NCBI GenBank assembly: GCA_003543135.1
Contig: DPJG01000027.1
Span: 248,001-312,000, forward strand
Direction of reading: 5' to 3'
Length of the DNA: 64,000 bases
From: Rheinheimera sp.
GTDB taxonomy: Bacteria; Pseudomonadota; Gammaproteobacteria; Enterobacterales; Alteromonadaceae
Position numbers and translations under genes: made by a program. Position 1 is the first letter of the stretch. Every line of letters starts with the position of its first letter. The notes beneath the pieces were generated by a model. It had not been told where the DNA came from and did not search any database. It saw only the letters and a program-made list of their open reading frames with translations. Shown piece after piece: positions 41,339 through 50,492 of this stretch.

Positions 41339-42579
41339 CATTATCAATTGCCGGATCCTCGGTACTGGCCAATCTGGGTATGCTGGATAAAATCTGCCGT
41401 AATCTGATGCTGAGTTATCTTGCCAGTCTGCAGCAGGGTTGTATTGAACTGGTGGAAGGCCACGATAAACAACTGCTGGGCGACCCTCAGGCTGATTTGC
41501 GGGTCACGCTCACTGTAGTTGACCCTGCTTTTTATCAAAAGCTGGTGCTGGGCGGCTCAGTAGGCGCAGGAGAGTCTTATATTGAAGGGCACTGGCGCAC
41601 CGATAATCTGACGGCGCTGGTGCAGATTTTTGCCCGCAATATGGCGTTGCTGGACAAACTGGAGTCGGGCTGGGCCAGACTAAGCAAACCAGCGCTCAAG
41701 TTATTAAACTGGCGTAACCGCAATTCAGTTTCACAATCTAAAAAGAATATTTCTGCCCATTATGATTTGGGTAACAGCATGTATCAGCTGTTTCTCGATA
41801 ACAGCATGATGTATTCAAGCGCTGTGTATCCATCCCCTGAAGCCAGTCTGGCTGAAGCGCAGCAACACAAACTGAAGCTGATTTGTGACAAGTTACAGCT
41901 TAAAGCCTCGGATCATCTGATAGAAATTGGCACCGGCTGGGGCAGTCTGGCTATTTTTGCCGCCCGCAATTATGGCTGTCGGGTCACCACCACCACGATT
42001 TCACGTGAGCAGTTTGACTACGCCAAAAAACAAATTGAAGCGGCTGGTCTGTCTGAACAAATCACTTTGTTGTTTCAGGATTACCGTGAGCTCAGCGGTC
42101 AGTACGACAAGCTGGTGTCGGTAGAAATGATTGAAGCCGTAGGCCACGAATACCTGGATGGTTATTTTGCCAAGTGTTCGTCTTTACTCAAACCAGAAGG
42201 TCTGATGGTGCTGCAGGCCATTACCATTGCCGATCAGCGGTATGAATTTTATCGTCGTGAAGTCGACTTTATTAAAAAGTTTGTGTTTCCGGGCGGATGT
42301 TTACCTTCGATGCTGCGGATGACTCAGGCTGCTGCACAACATACCGATTTGGTGATCCGTCATGTGCAGGATATTGGTCTGGACTACGCCCGTACTTTAG
42401 CCGACTGGTGTAATAATTTTATGGCGGCCAGAGATGCGGTGCATCAGCTGGGCTATGACGATCGTTTTGTCAGGCTGTGGCACTTTTATCTTTGTTATTG
42501 TGAAGGTGGCTTTTTAGAGCGCGCCACCAGTGCCGTGCATCTGGTATTAACCAAGCCGGGGCATCGTCAGCCGGTTTAA
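41335..42579 (+). CDS. Cyclopropane-fatty-acyl-phospholipid synthase family methyltransferase
   Basis: 414 residues. SAM-dependent methyltransferase of the Cfa/CmaA class: SAM motif I LIEIGTGWGSLAI near 196, ISAHYDLGNSMYQLFLD before it, SREQFDYAKKQI after it, and the C-terminal HFYLCYCEGGF with the catalytic-region cysteine. Methylates unsaturated acyl chains in membrane lipids to cyclopropane or methylated products. In Rhodobacter a relative works in furan fatty acid synthesis, so the exact product here is open. Last gene of the operon. Confidence 0.92.
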   Translation: MTLSIAGSSVLANLGMLDKICRNLMLSYLASLQQGCIELVEGHDKQLLGDPQADLRVTLTVVDPAFYQKLVLGGSVGAGESYIEGHWRTDNLTALVQIFARNMALLDKLESGWARLSKPALKLLNWRNRNSVSQSKKNISAHYDLGNSMYQLFLDNSMMYSSAVYPSPEASLAEAQQHKLKLICDKLQLKASDHLIEIGTGWGSLAIFAARNYGCRVTTTTISREQFDYAKKQIEAAGLSEQITLLFQDYRELSGQYDKLVSVEMIEAVGHEYLDGYFAKCSSLLKPEGLMVLQAITIADQRYEFYRREVDFIKKFVFPGGCLPSMLRMTQAAAQHTDLVIRHVQDIGLDYARTLADWCNNFMAARDAVHQLGYDDRFVRLWHFYLCYCEGGFLERATSAVHLVLTKPGHRQPV

Positions 42580-42690
42580 AACAGCTGATTTACCACCGGC
42601 GCTGAACTATGTTATAACTTTCTTAAGCTAAACAATTAGTTCGGTCCGGTGGGACCGTTACAGGTGGTTCTGTATTATGGATCCTGTACT

Positions 42691-45141
42691 ATGACCCGCG
42701 CTATGGATGAGTGGTCTGCAGCCCAGCCTGCCGATGTAGCAGAGCTACAACAACAAAACAAAACCTTGTTGGCGCAACGCCATGAATTGCTGCAGCAAAA
42801 CCTGCAGCTGCAACGTGAAACCTCTATTCTGCATCTGATCAACAAATTGGCGTTACAGCTTAACGAGTTGATGACGCCCGCCGATATTTATCCTTTTGTC
42901 GCACAGCAAGTAGCCGCTGCTCTTGGTTTTGAAGATTGTGCTATTTTTGTCGCCGATGCCAAAAGCCGCACTCTGACCCGGGTGGCTGCTGTGGGTTCCA
43001 GAGACTTACCGCATCATCAGGGCCTGGGTGTATTGTCTTATGGCCAGGGGATAGTCGGGCAATGTGCGGTGCAGCAACAAAGTATTCTGGTGGCCGACAC
43101 CAGGCAATGTCAGCATTATCTGAAGGATGTTTCAGAGCGGTTATCTGAGCTCGCCGTGCCCGTACTGGAGCAGGGCGAATTACTGGCCGTGATTGACTGT
43201 GAGCAGTGGGACGCGCACTTTTTTAATGATCAGCATCAGCAGATCCTGGAGCATGTAGCCTCTATTCTCAGCAGCCGGCTACGCAAATTACAGGATTTGG
43301 CGGCCCTTGAGCTGTCGATTAAAAAGCTGGAATATGCTGAGCTGGTGCAAAAGGCGTTATTTAATATTGCATCACTGAGTTACGACGCCGACGACTTTAA
43401 CGCTTTTTACCAGCATATCCACCAGAACGTCAGTTCGTTAATTTACGCGCCAAATTTTTATATTGCTTTGTATGATGACAAAGACGAGGTGCTGCATTTT
43501 CCCTATTTTGTTGATACCACAGAACATATCAGCCCAACCACCATTTACCCCAAGGAAATTCTGGCCAATAGTCTGACCGGCTTTGTGTTTCGCACCGATG
43601 AGCCGCTGTTGGCCGACAGGGCATTGCTGGAAGAGTTTGACCGCACCAAGGTGGTGACCGCCTATGGCTCAGCTCCTGAAAGCTGGCTGGGGGTGCCATT
43701 TCGCTCCGGCGACGCTGTGCGTGGCGTGGTGGTGGTGCAAAGTTATGATCCCGGCATCAGTTATGATCAAAAAGATTTAGAGCTGCTGACCTTTGTGTCC
43801 CAGCATATTTCCAGTGCGCTGGAGCGTGCTTTTGTACAACAAAGGCTGCGCCATCAGGCGCTGCATGACGCGCTGACCAATCTGCCAAACCGGCTGTTAT
43901 TTATCGACAGAGTCAATCACGCTTTTAAACGGCGGTTTCGTTATCCGGACAAACTGGTGGCTGTGCTTTATCTGGATTTAGACCGGTTTAAAATGGTTAA
44001 CGACACCCTGGGTCATCAGGTGGGCGATGAATTTTTAATAGCAGTGAGCGGGGCACTGAAAAGTTGCCTGCGGCAAAATGACACCCTGGCGCGCCTTGGC
44101 GGTGATGAGTTTGCCATCTTGCTGGAAGACGCCAAAACAGTGCCTGATGTGATTGAAGTTGCCGAGCGGATAGCTGCTACATTGCAGCAGCCTTTTGCCT
44201 TAAAACAGCATCAGTTGCAAACATCCACCAGTATTGGTATTGCGCTGGCGGATGTCACCACAGAGCAGATGGACACGGACGAGCTTATCCGCCGTGCGGA
44301 TATTGCCATGTATCAGGCCAAACAGGATGGCCGTGGCATTTGGCGGCAATTTTGCAGTGAAATGGATTTTGCCACCACAGCCCATTATCAGCTGGAAACT
44401 GAACTTAAAGCAGCCCTGCAACATAGCCAGTTTGTACTTTATTATCAGCCTATTATCGATTTATCAAGCGAAGAAACCCTAGGTTTTGAGGCGCTGATCC
44501 GCTGGCAGCATCCGGAGCGGGGGCTGTTGTCACCAGCGGACTTTGTGCCGCTGGCCGAAGAGCTTGGACTGTTAACCCAGATTGATTTGTATGTAGTGCA
44601 GGCTGCGGTGAAGCAGCTGAATGCATGGCGGCTTGATTTTGCCAACCCCTTTTATGTCAGCGTGAATGTGTCGGGCCGCAGTTTTTCCGATGCTGATTTT
44701 TCGCATAAGGTGCTGGATTTGCTGGCGCAGGCCGGTGTACAGCCGCATTATCTGGCGATTGAAATTACCGAAAGTGCACTGATTGATAAAATGGCGCAGG
44801 CCAAAATCAGCATTGATTGTTTAAGAGCAGCCGGTGTAAAAGTGTTGCTGGATGACTTTGGCACCGGTTATTCCAGCTTAAGTTATCTGCACGAATTTCA
44901 GCTGGATGTACTAAAAATTGACCGCAGTTTTATCGCCGGCATTCGCCCGAGAATTCAGGAAAACCCGGTGGTTAATACCATCATTACCCTGGCAAAAACT
45001 TTGTCACTGACCGTCATTGCCGAAGGCATTGAAACCAGCTTACAACGCAAATTGTTATCAGAGCTCGGTTGTGATGCCGGTCAGGGGTATTGGTTTGCCA
45101 AAGCACTGACGGCTAAAGAGGCCAGTAGCTGGCTGCGCTAA
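42691..45141 (+). CDS. GAF–GAF–GGDEF–EAL cyclic-di-GMP protein
   Basis: 816 residues. A short N-terminal coiled coil (about 15-45) precedes two GAF-type sensor domains (about 45-190 and 225-370). The GGDEF domain has GGDEF at 470-474 with an RxxD inhibitory site (RQND) five residues earlier, and the EAL domain has EALIR at 600-604 and DDFGTGYSS at 721-729. Both catalytic motifs are intact, so it could make or degrade c-di-GMP; bifunctional activity needs assay. No transmembrane segment, so cytosolic. Start choice: ATG (MTRAMDEWS); a GTG 42 bases upstream also lacks a clear ribosome site. Confidence 0.9.
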   Translation: MTRAMDEWSAAQPADVAELQQQNKTLLAQRHELLQQNLQLQRETSILHLINKLALQLNELMTPADIYPFVAQQVAAALGFEDCAIFVADAKSRTLTRVAAVGSRDLPHHQGLGVLSYGQGIVGQCAVQQQSILVADTRQCQHYLKDVSERLSELAVPVLEQGELLAVIDCEQWDAHFFNDQHQQILEHVASILSSRLRKLQDLAALELSIKKLEYAELVQKALFNIASLSYDADDFNAFYQHIHQNVSSLIYAPNFYIALYDDKDEVLHFPYFVDTTEHISPTTIYPKEILANSLTGFVFRTDEPLLADRALLEEFDRTKVVTAYGSAPESWLGVPFRSGDAVRGVVVVQSYDPGISYDQKDLELLTFVSQHISSALERAFVQQRLRHQALHDALTNLPNRLLFIDRVNHAFKRRFRYPDKLVAVLYLDLDRFKMVNDTLGHQVGDEFLIAVSGALKSCLRQNDTLARLGGDEFAILLEDAKTVPDVIEVAERIAATLQQPFALKQHQLQTSTSIGIALADVTTEQMDTDELIRRADIAMYQAKQDGRGIWRQFCSEMDFATTAHYQLETELKAALQHSQFVLYYQPIIDLSSEETLGFEALIRWQHPERGLLSPADFVPLAEELGLLTQIDLYVVQAAVKQLNAWRLDFANPFYVSVNVSGRSFSDADFSHKVLDLLAQAGVQPHYLAIEITESALIDKMAQAKISIDCLRAAGVKVLLDDFGTGYSSLSYLHEFQLDVLKIDRSFIAGIRPRIQENPVVNTIITLAKTLSLTVIAEGIETSLQRKLLSELGCDAGQGYWFAKALTAKEASSWLR

Positions 45142-45171
45142 TCGCTTGTTGCTGTGAAGCATTTTTATCCA

Positions 45172-45206
45172 TAAAAAAGGGCTGAGTTCAACTCAGCCCT
45201 TGTTTA
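45172..45206. terminator. Bidirectional intrinsic terminator
   Basis: Near-perfect 12-bp stem AAGGGCTGAGTT / AACTCAGCCCTT with A tract on one side and TTGTTT on the other. It separates the convergent GGDEF-EAL gene and cvfB. Confidence 0.85.
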
Positions 45207-45233
45207 GATGCTGCGCAAAACAGCCTTAAAAGC

Positions 45234-46061
45234 TTATTTTTTTAGCCTGATCAGGTTGGGCTCAATATCAATTTTGCCTTCTTTCATCAGGCCTCCAATG
45301 GCTTGTTTAAACACTTTTTTACTGACGCCAAAAGCGGCATAAATGGCCTCGGGTTCACTTTTGTCGGACAACGGTAATTCACCACCGGCGCTGGTCAGTT
45401 TTTCGATGATTTGTTCGGCAAAACTTGTGGTTTTGGCATAACCGGGTTTGTCGAGCAACAAATCAATTTTGCCATCGTCCCGCACCTTGCCAATATAAGC
45501 TTTGCAACGATAACCACGACGCAGTGGCTTAAACACCTGATCTTTATACAACACACCCCAGTGTGCGTTATCTACCACAGCTTTGTAGCCCAGATCTGTG
45601 GGTTCAGTCACCACAATCTCAACTTCATCACCACGCTGATAAGACGGCTGGGTTTTACCGATAAATTTATCCAGCTTGCTGGAGGCAACAATACGGTTGC
45701 TGCGGTCGACATAACAGTACACCAGATAGCTGTAATCCTGTTGCATCGGCACCGCCTGCTCGGAAAAAGGCACCAGTAAGTCTTTTTTCAGACCCCAGTT
45801 TAAAAAAGCGCCCACTTTGGTGGTGGCCACAACCTTCAGCTGTGCAACCTGGCCAACCATCACCAGCGGCTTTTCGGTGGTGGCAATCAGCTGATCTTCA
45901 GAGTCCAGGTATAAAAACACTTCCACTGAACTGCCTAAATCCAGATCTTTGGGCACATAACGGCGCGGCAGCAGTATGTCACCCCAGCTTTTGCCGTCCA
46001 GATAGACGCCAAATTCAACCTGCTTTTTCATCACTAAGGTGTTGAGTTTGCCTAAAAACAT
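45234..46061 (-). CDS. cvfB: S1-type RNA-binding protein, CvfB family
   Basis: 275 residues, built of S1/OB-like domains followed by a winged helix: VGQVAQLKVVATTKVGAFLNWGL (S1-like, about 72-140), a second S1-like region near 140-210 (QRGDEVEIVVTEPTDLGYKA), and a C-terminal helix-turn-helix (SEPEAIYAAFGVSKKVFKQAI). The family is named for a Staphylococcus virulence regulator; its role in gammaproteobacteria is unknown. TGGAG ribosome site. Starts 2 bases after yaeQ ends. Confidence 0.9.
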   Translation of the reverse strand: MFLGKLNTLVMKKQVEFGVYLDGKSWGDILLPRRYVPKDLDLGSSVEVFLYLDSEDQLIATTEKPLVMVGQVAQLKVVATTKVGAFLNWGLKKDLLVPFSEQAVPMQQDYSYLVYCYVDRSNRIVASSKLDKFIGKTQPSYQRGDEVEIVVTEPTDLGYKAVVDNAHWGVLYKDQVFKPLRRGYRCKAYIGKVRDDGKIDLLLDKPGYAKTTSFAEQIIEKLTSAGGELPLSDKSEPEAIYAAFGVSKKVFKQAIGGLMKEGKIDIEPNLIRLKK

Positions 46062-46063
46062 AA

Positions 46064-46630
46064 TTACTCCAGCGTAAAAAGAGGCGATGCTGCGCTTTTC
46101 AGCACAACGGGGTTGATCACCACAGATTGTTGATTGTCAGCAAACCACAGCTGACCTTCCTGAATGGTACATTGCAGCTGCATACTGCGCTGACAAAGTT
46201 TAGCAAGGGCGGCAGATTCATCGGCTTTAATTGCTACCACCGTCAGGTTGCTCAGTTCCTGCGCACTTTTTTGTGCATCTTTCCACCATTTATCCACCAC
46301 AGTGCCACCATAAGCCAGCACCAGACCTTGTTTGGCTCTGTGGCTGGCACGGCGCAGCAGTTTTTCATCCGGTAAACCCAGTTCAACCCAAAGTTCAATT
46401 TCACCACTTAAGTTGTGTTGCCACAGATCCGGCTCGCTGTCTTCGGAAATACCTTTGCCAAATACCAGACGTTCATCAGCGCAAAGGGTAAAAGCAACCA
46501 GCCGTAACATCATGCGCTCAATAGTTTCAGACGGATGTTGTGCTAAGGTCAGGCTGTGGGTTTGATAATAATGCCGTGTCATATCGGCAATCGCGAGTTC
46601 AGCTTTATAAATGGTTGCTTTAAGGGCCAT
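46064..46630 (-). CDS. yaeQ: YaeQ family protein
   Basis: 188 residues, full-length YaeQ: MALKATIYKAELAIADMTRHYY opening and the ETIERMMLRLVAFTLCADERL segment. PD-(D/E)XK-like fold in the family, with function not established (reports of linkage to transcription elongation are suggestive only). Operon leader for cvfB. Confidence 0.93.
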   Translation of the reverse strand: MALKATIYKAELAIADMTRHYYQTHSLTLAQHPSETIERMMLRLVAFTLCADERLVFGKGISEDSEPDLWQHNLSGEIELWVELGLPDEKLLRRASHRAKQGLVLAYGGTVVDKWWKDAQKSAQELSNLTVVAIKADESAALAKLCQRSMQLQCTIQEGQLWFADNQQSVVINPVVLKSAASPLFTLE

Positions 46631-46729
46631 GCGCCAGAAATCCTGCTTCCCGTAACATTACGGGGTGGGTGTCGGAAAAAGGCGCTAGTGTAAACCTTTT
46701 TCAGCGTTGAAGGTATGGCATGTTGTAAA

Positions 46730-46927
46730 TCAAAGCTGCGCTGATGGTGCCAGTTTTTGCTGTTGCAGCCGCTGCCAGATTTTTTCGTGAAAAACATAAG
46801 CAATGGTATTCACGGCCGGTTCCACCAAAGCAATTAAACCGCCGATCAGCATGTCGCCGGTTAACAAATAGGCCACAGTAAAAGCAATGCTAAAGTGCAT
46901 CAGGGCAAAAGTCAGGGTTTTTAGCAT
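46730..46927 (-). CDS. DUF2061 small membrane protein
   Basis: 65 residues from MLKTLTFALMHF, with a GGAG ribosome site ahead. Two hydrophobic helices and the family motifs LMHFSIAFTVAYLLTGD and VEPAVNTIAYVFHEKIW. Inner-membrane protein of unknown function. A start 16 codons earlier is open but lacks family likeness. Confidence 0.85.
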   Translation of the reverse strand: MLKTLTFALMHFSIAFTVAYLLTGDMLIGGLIALVEPAVNTIAYVFHEKIWQRLQQQKLAPSAQL

Positions 46928-47233
46928 GGCAACAGCTCCGCTCAAAGTTGATATTAAAATGCTAGTTATTCGCAATTAAAACTGCCAATGTGATTAATGG
47001 CTTGTGGGTATCGGAAAAATTCATCAAGGCTGTTTCCGGGCGCTGTCACTGCCCGCTGTTAGCGCGATGTCTGTACCTGCTGTTGCCACTTTGTCCGGCT
47101 GTGCTTGCTGGCAAAACACAGACTGGCGGCAAATAAAGCAGACAAAAGTGAAAGCTGTTGCGACCCCCTGTGCATGGGCAGCAGCCTGTGTAGTAGGTAA
47201 ACTAACGCAGTAGTGTGCAAGCAGGTGATAACT
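46928..47233. other. 306-base intergenic region, no convincing gene
   Basis: Holds the promoter side of the DUF2061 gene and of the 99-residue gene at 47234. One forward frame (47004-47213) stays open for 69 codons, but its composition (Ala, Cys, Val-rich with no conserved motif) and lack of a ribosome site make it doubtful. Confidence 0.4.
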
Positions 47234-47533
47234 ATGAGTATGGATTGCCGTGATTTTCTTGACGTAAAGCAGTATGAGTTTTTACTGAATTATTTTATGC
47301 GCCGACAAAAAGAGATGGGTCTAGCCGATTTGGCGGAGCCTTTGTCTTATGATGGGGACAGTCAGTATGACCGGCTGGCGGCTCAGTTGATGGCCGAAGC
47401 AGCGCTGGCGTATAAAGAGCGTTTTGCCGAGGCTGCGCCGGCAATCGTCTTTACCAATTTATTCCATCTGGCTGAACTTGAATTAAGTGGCAAAAGGGTA
47501 CTCAGGCCCAAAGTCAGTAAAAACATACAATAA
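47234..47533 (+). CDS. Small conserved-looking hypothetical protein
   Basis: 99 residues from the ATG with CAGGTG upstream. Soluble, helical: CRDFLDVKQYEFLLNYFMRR, then an alanine-rich helix (LMAEAALAYKERFAE) and a basic tail (VLRPKVSKNIQ). Its base composition resembles neighbours and the ribosome site is plausible, so I take it as real. I do not recognise the family. Convergent with yejM. Confidence 0.6.
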   Translation: MSMDCRDFLDVKQYEFLLNYFMRRQKEMGLADLAEPLSYDGDSQYDRLAAQLMAEAALAYKERFAEAAPAIVFTNLFHLAELELSGKRVLRPKVSKNIQ

Positions 47534-47562
47534 AAAGCTGCAATTGCAGGCTTAGTTGCCTG

Positions 47563-49086
47563 TTATTGCTGTTGTGAGGGCAAACGTTTTAGTGCGTCAG
47601 TCAGCATCGGCAGGTCGAGCCGCTGCTCCAGCCGCACTGCAGTGCCTGCCGACCAGACGCTAAAACTGCCGTCTTCTTCCACCAGCAACATTTTGTCTTT
47701 ACGGAAGCTATACAACTGATTATTCACAATATTCAGCTTGGTTTGGCTTTGTGGCTGCAACAAATTGTCGCCAGTCCAGTTTTGCTGGTTAAAACAGCCG
47801 AGTTCAGCCAGCAGGGTAGGTAAAATATCCAGATGCTGGGTCACGTCACTGATACGCTGTTGCTGTAACTGTGGCCAGCGATACCAGAATGCTGCAGGAC
47901 CCAACGCAAACTTGTCGCTGTGACCCGACAGCTCCAGCACCAACACTGTGCCTTCTGCTGCTTGCTGCACTCTGGTTGTCAGATCTGTATCCTTATCCAG
48001 AAAATGCCAGTGTAACAGCGCCTTATCGTTCGAATAAGTGCTTAACCAGGGCAGCTGTTGTTGCCAGCTGGCCGTGGCTTCAAAGGCCACATAAGCCTCT
48101 GGTAACTGACTTAACCAGGCCGGTTGTTCTGCCGGTTTATTCGGTGCCATGTCTGCATATAACAAATTATTCAGTGCCTGATCTGCGGCGACCGGCGCAA
48201 AATGAGTTTCCATTCTGCGCAGACCAAGCTGTTTCAGCTGCTGTTGTTGGACGCTGGTTAATTTGGGCAGCAGCAACACATGCAATGGCGCTGCATTAGC
48301 CACTGCGGCGCAGCTTAATTGCACAGGCTTTTGGCGCAACGCGTCGGGTGCCAGCCAGTTTTGTTGTAATCCGCTGGCGGTAATTGCAGTGGTAGAATTA
48401 TCCAGCAGATTATAACGCGCCAGCATAGTGCGGGCTGTTGCCGGATAACTCAGTGGCAGAATATTGTCTTGCCGGGTAATGGTATCGTTCTGACTGGCAT
48501 CTCCCCAGATATGCAACAGGTGACTGAGCACAAAACAGCCAAGGAGGATCACCAGCGCCGGTTTGCCGCTACCCGAGTGGCTTAAGCGGGCGATTTTTTT
48601 CCAGCAAAAGTTACTGAGCACCAGTTGCACCGACAACAACAGCGCGCCCACTGCGGCTGTGATCAGCACAAAGTTGCGTAAATTGGTGACCACCTGCTGG
48701 CGTAATAAATCTAAGGTTTGTTCATAAGAGGCGCTGCCTGCGTGATAACCCAGGCTATGGTAGACATAAGCATCAAAAATCAGTGCAACAAAACCACAGG
48801 TCGCAAGCACTGCGGCCAGACCGCGGACATGGCGCTGATAAGGGAAAATCAGACTGATCGGAAAGATGGTGATAATAAAAAATAAAAAACATAAAAAGGC
48901 GGTATGACCCAACCAGGTGACCAGCAGATAAGCCCAGCCTAACACCGACTGCGGCAGTGGATCGGCCAGGAAATAACTGCCGGTAACGACCAGCGCCAGC
49001 AATATATTAAAAAAGGTAAACCAGTGCCCCCAGCGTAACAAGCGGTCAATTTTATTGACGAGTGACAGGTTTTGCTCGAGCACCAT
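47563..49086 (-). CDS. yejM: YejM/PbgA-like inner-membrane protein with degenerate sulfatase domain
   Basis: 507 residues, shorter than the roughly 585 of E. coli YejM. DUF3413 region with five transmembrane segments (about 20-190: HWFTFFNILLALVVTG, FLCFLFFIITIFPISLIFP and so on), then a periplasmic sulfatase-like domain that has lost the usual nucleophile/metal motifs. In E. coli YejM (PbgA, LapC) senses periplasmic LPS and controls LpxC turnover. The downstream place of yejL and yejK is conserved. Starts 6 bases after yejL. Confidence 0.85.
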   Translation of the reverse strand: MVLEQNLSLVNKIDRLLRWGHWFTFFNILLALVVTGSYFLADPLPQSVLGWAYLLVTWLGHTAFLCFLFFIITIFPISLIFPYQRHVRGLAAVLATCGFVALIFDAYVYHSLGYHAGSASYEQTLDLLRQQVVTNLRNFVLITAAVGALLLSVQLVLSNFCWKKIARLSHSGSGKPALVILLGCFVLSHLLHIWGDASQNDTITRQDNILPLSYPATARTMLARYNLLDNSTTAITASGLQQNWLAPDALRQKPVQLSCAAVANAAPLHVLLLPKLTSVQQQQLKQLGLRRMETHFAPVAADQALNNLLYADMAPNKPAEQPAWLSQLPEAYVAFEATASWQQQLPWLSTYSNDKALLHWHFLDKDTDLTTRVQQAAEGTVLVLELSGHSDKFALGPAAFWYRWPQLQQQRISDVTQHLDILPTLLAELGCFNQQNWTGDNLLQPQSQTKLNIVNNQLYSFRKDKMLLVEEDGSFSVWSAGTAVRLEQRLDLPMLTDALKRLPSQQQ

Positions 49087-49092
49087 AACGGC

Positions 49093-49317
49093 TTAGTGCG
49101 CCTTGCTGCTAACGGCGTCCTGTAACGCCTGGCTGAAGTGTCTGGCCACTTCACCCTGCTGCGCGGCAGGTACATTGGTTTTGATAATGTGGCTGATGGT
49201 ATTACCCAGACACATCAGGCTCAACTCGGTGGTGGCGTTTTGTTGCCGCAAGGTTTCCAACAGAATGTTGACGAGGGTTTCGATTTGCTGGTTGGAATAC
49301 TTGGATTGGATCGGCAT
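49093..49317 (-). CDS. yejL: YejL/UPF0352 (DUF1414) protein
   Basis: 74 residues, the full family length: MPIQSKYSNQQIETLVNILL. Small helical protein of unknown role, always beside yejK and yejM. Divergent from yejK with about 70 bases between. Confidence 0.93.
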   Translation of the reverse strand: MPIQSKYSNQQIETLVNILLETLRQQNATTELSLMCLGNTISHIIKTNVPAAQQGEVARHFSQALQDAVSSKAH

Positions 49318-49387
49318 GAATTACTCTGAAATTAACTGAATGAAACAGGTAGAATATTAACAGAAATCCATTTAAACAGGAAAACTT

Positions 49388-50434
49388 ATGTCTGTCGATG
49401 TGCACTTGCTGGCCATTAATTATATCGAAGCCAATGAATCTGCTCAGTTAACCGCACATTTCCGTCAGGAACTGGTGCCGGTCAGTCAGCATGTAGCTTT
49501 ATTAATTGAACAACTGCATTTGGCCTACAACGGCAAACCGGCGAAAGGTTATGCCGCCTTTAGCAGTGACAAAAATCCGGAGTTTTGTGAGGCCATTCAT
49601 CAGTGGCAACAACAGGAACGTAATTTTGTCAGTCTGGCTGAGCTGGCCACAGGTCAGCTGGTGGTGGAACTGACCAAACATCAAATTCCGGAAACCGGTT
49701 ATTTTATGTTGTGTCATTACCGTTATCTGGCCAATGAATATTTGTTTATTGCCCTGTTGGGCAGCAAAGAGCATTTTTCAGTGTCGGCCGATTTACAGCT
49801 CTCCAGCGCCAAACATCTGGATATTGCAAGGATGCAACTGGCGGCACGGCTTGATTTAACTGAATATCAAATGTCGCCAGAGCAGGGCAAATACATCAGT
49901 TTTATCCGCGGCAGAGCAGGTCGCAAAGTGGCAGACTTTTTCCTCGACTTTTTAGGTTGTGAAGAAGGGGTGGACCCCAAACAAAGCAGTAAAGTGGTGC
50001 TGGCATCGGTTGAAGAGTATCTGGCCGAAGGCGACTATGACAGCGCGGAAAAACATGATGTACGCAAACAGGTGTACCAGTATTGTGAAGAACGCGCCAA
50101 ACAAGGCCAGGATGTGACTTTGCAGGAGCTTTCTGCCACAGTTGACAGTTCAGACGACAACGCTTTTGCCCGTTATTGTGCAGAACGTGAACTGCCGGTG
50201 GCTGAGCAGTTCCCGGTGGATGTCAAAGAGTTAAAAACCCTGGTGAAATTTTCAGGTGCCGGTGCCGGTTTAAGCCTGAGTTTTGAGCAAAAACTGCTTG
50301 GCGACAGAGTGCAATATGACGCCGAACGCGATGTGCTGGTGATCAAAGGCACACCACCCAATCTGCGCGACCAGCTACAAAAGTTTATTCGTGGTTATTC
50401 CAGCTTTGACCGCAATCAAGACCCATCTGAATAA
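49388..50434 (+). CDS. yejK: Nucleoid-associated protein YejK (NdpA)
   Basis: 348 residues, the family length. DNA- and topoisomerase IV-interacting nucleoid protein in E. coli. AGGAAAACTT-ATG ribosome site. Recognisable by the N-terminal HFRQELVPVSQHVALLIEQL and the conserved FLGCEEGVDPKQSSKVVL. Transcribed away from yejL. Confidence 0.93.
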   Translation: MSVDVHLLAINYIEANESAQLTAHFRQELVPVSQHVALLIEQLHLAYNGKPAKGYAAFSSDKNPEFCEAIHQWQQQERNFVSLAELATGQLVVELTKHQIPETGYFMLCHYRYLANEYLFIALLGSKEHFSVSADLQLSSAKHLDIARMQLAARLDLTEYQMSPEQGKYISFIRGRAGRKVADFFLDFLGCEEGVDPKQSSKVVLASVEEYLAEGDYDSAEKHDVRKQVYQYCEERAKQGQDVTLQELSATVDSSDDNAFARYCAERELPVAEQFPVDVKELKTLVKFSGAGAGLSLSFEQKLLGDRVQYDAERDVLVIKGTPPNLRDQLQKFIRGYSSFDRNQDPSE

Positions 50435-50454
50435 ACAGAGGGGTTGATCCTTGC

Positions 50455-50483
50455 AGCTGCTGTGACATTTTATCGCAGCAGCT
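50455..50483 (+). terminator. Possible terminator after yejK
   Basis: Stem AGCTGCTG / CAGCAGCT with a 13-base loop, then TTACAACTTTT, 20 bases beyond the yejK stop. The T tract is interrupted, so only moderate. Confidence 0.45.
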
Positions 50484-50492
50484 TTACAACTT

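Noticed and set aside
47004-47213. 69-codon open frame upstream of the 99-residue gene
   Set aside because: Cysteine/alanine-rich without conserved pattern and lacks a ribosome site; it also sits where promoters are needed.
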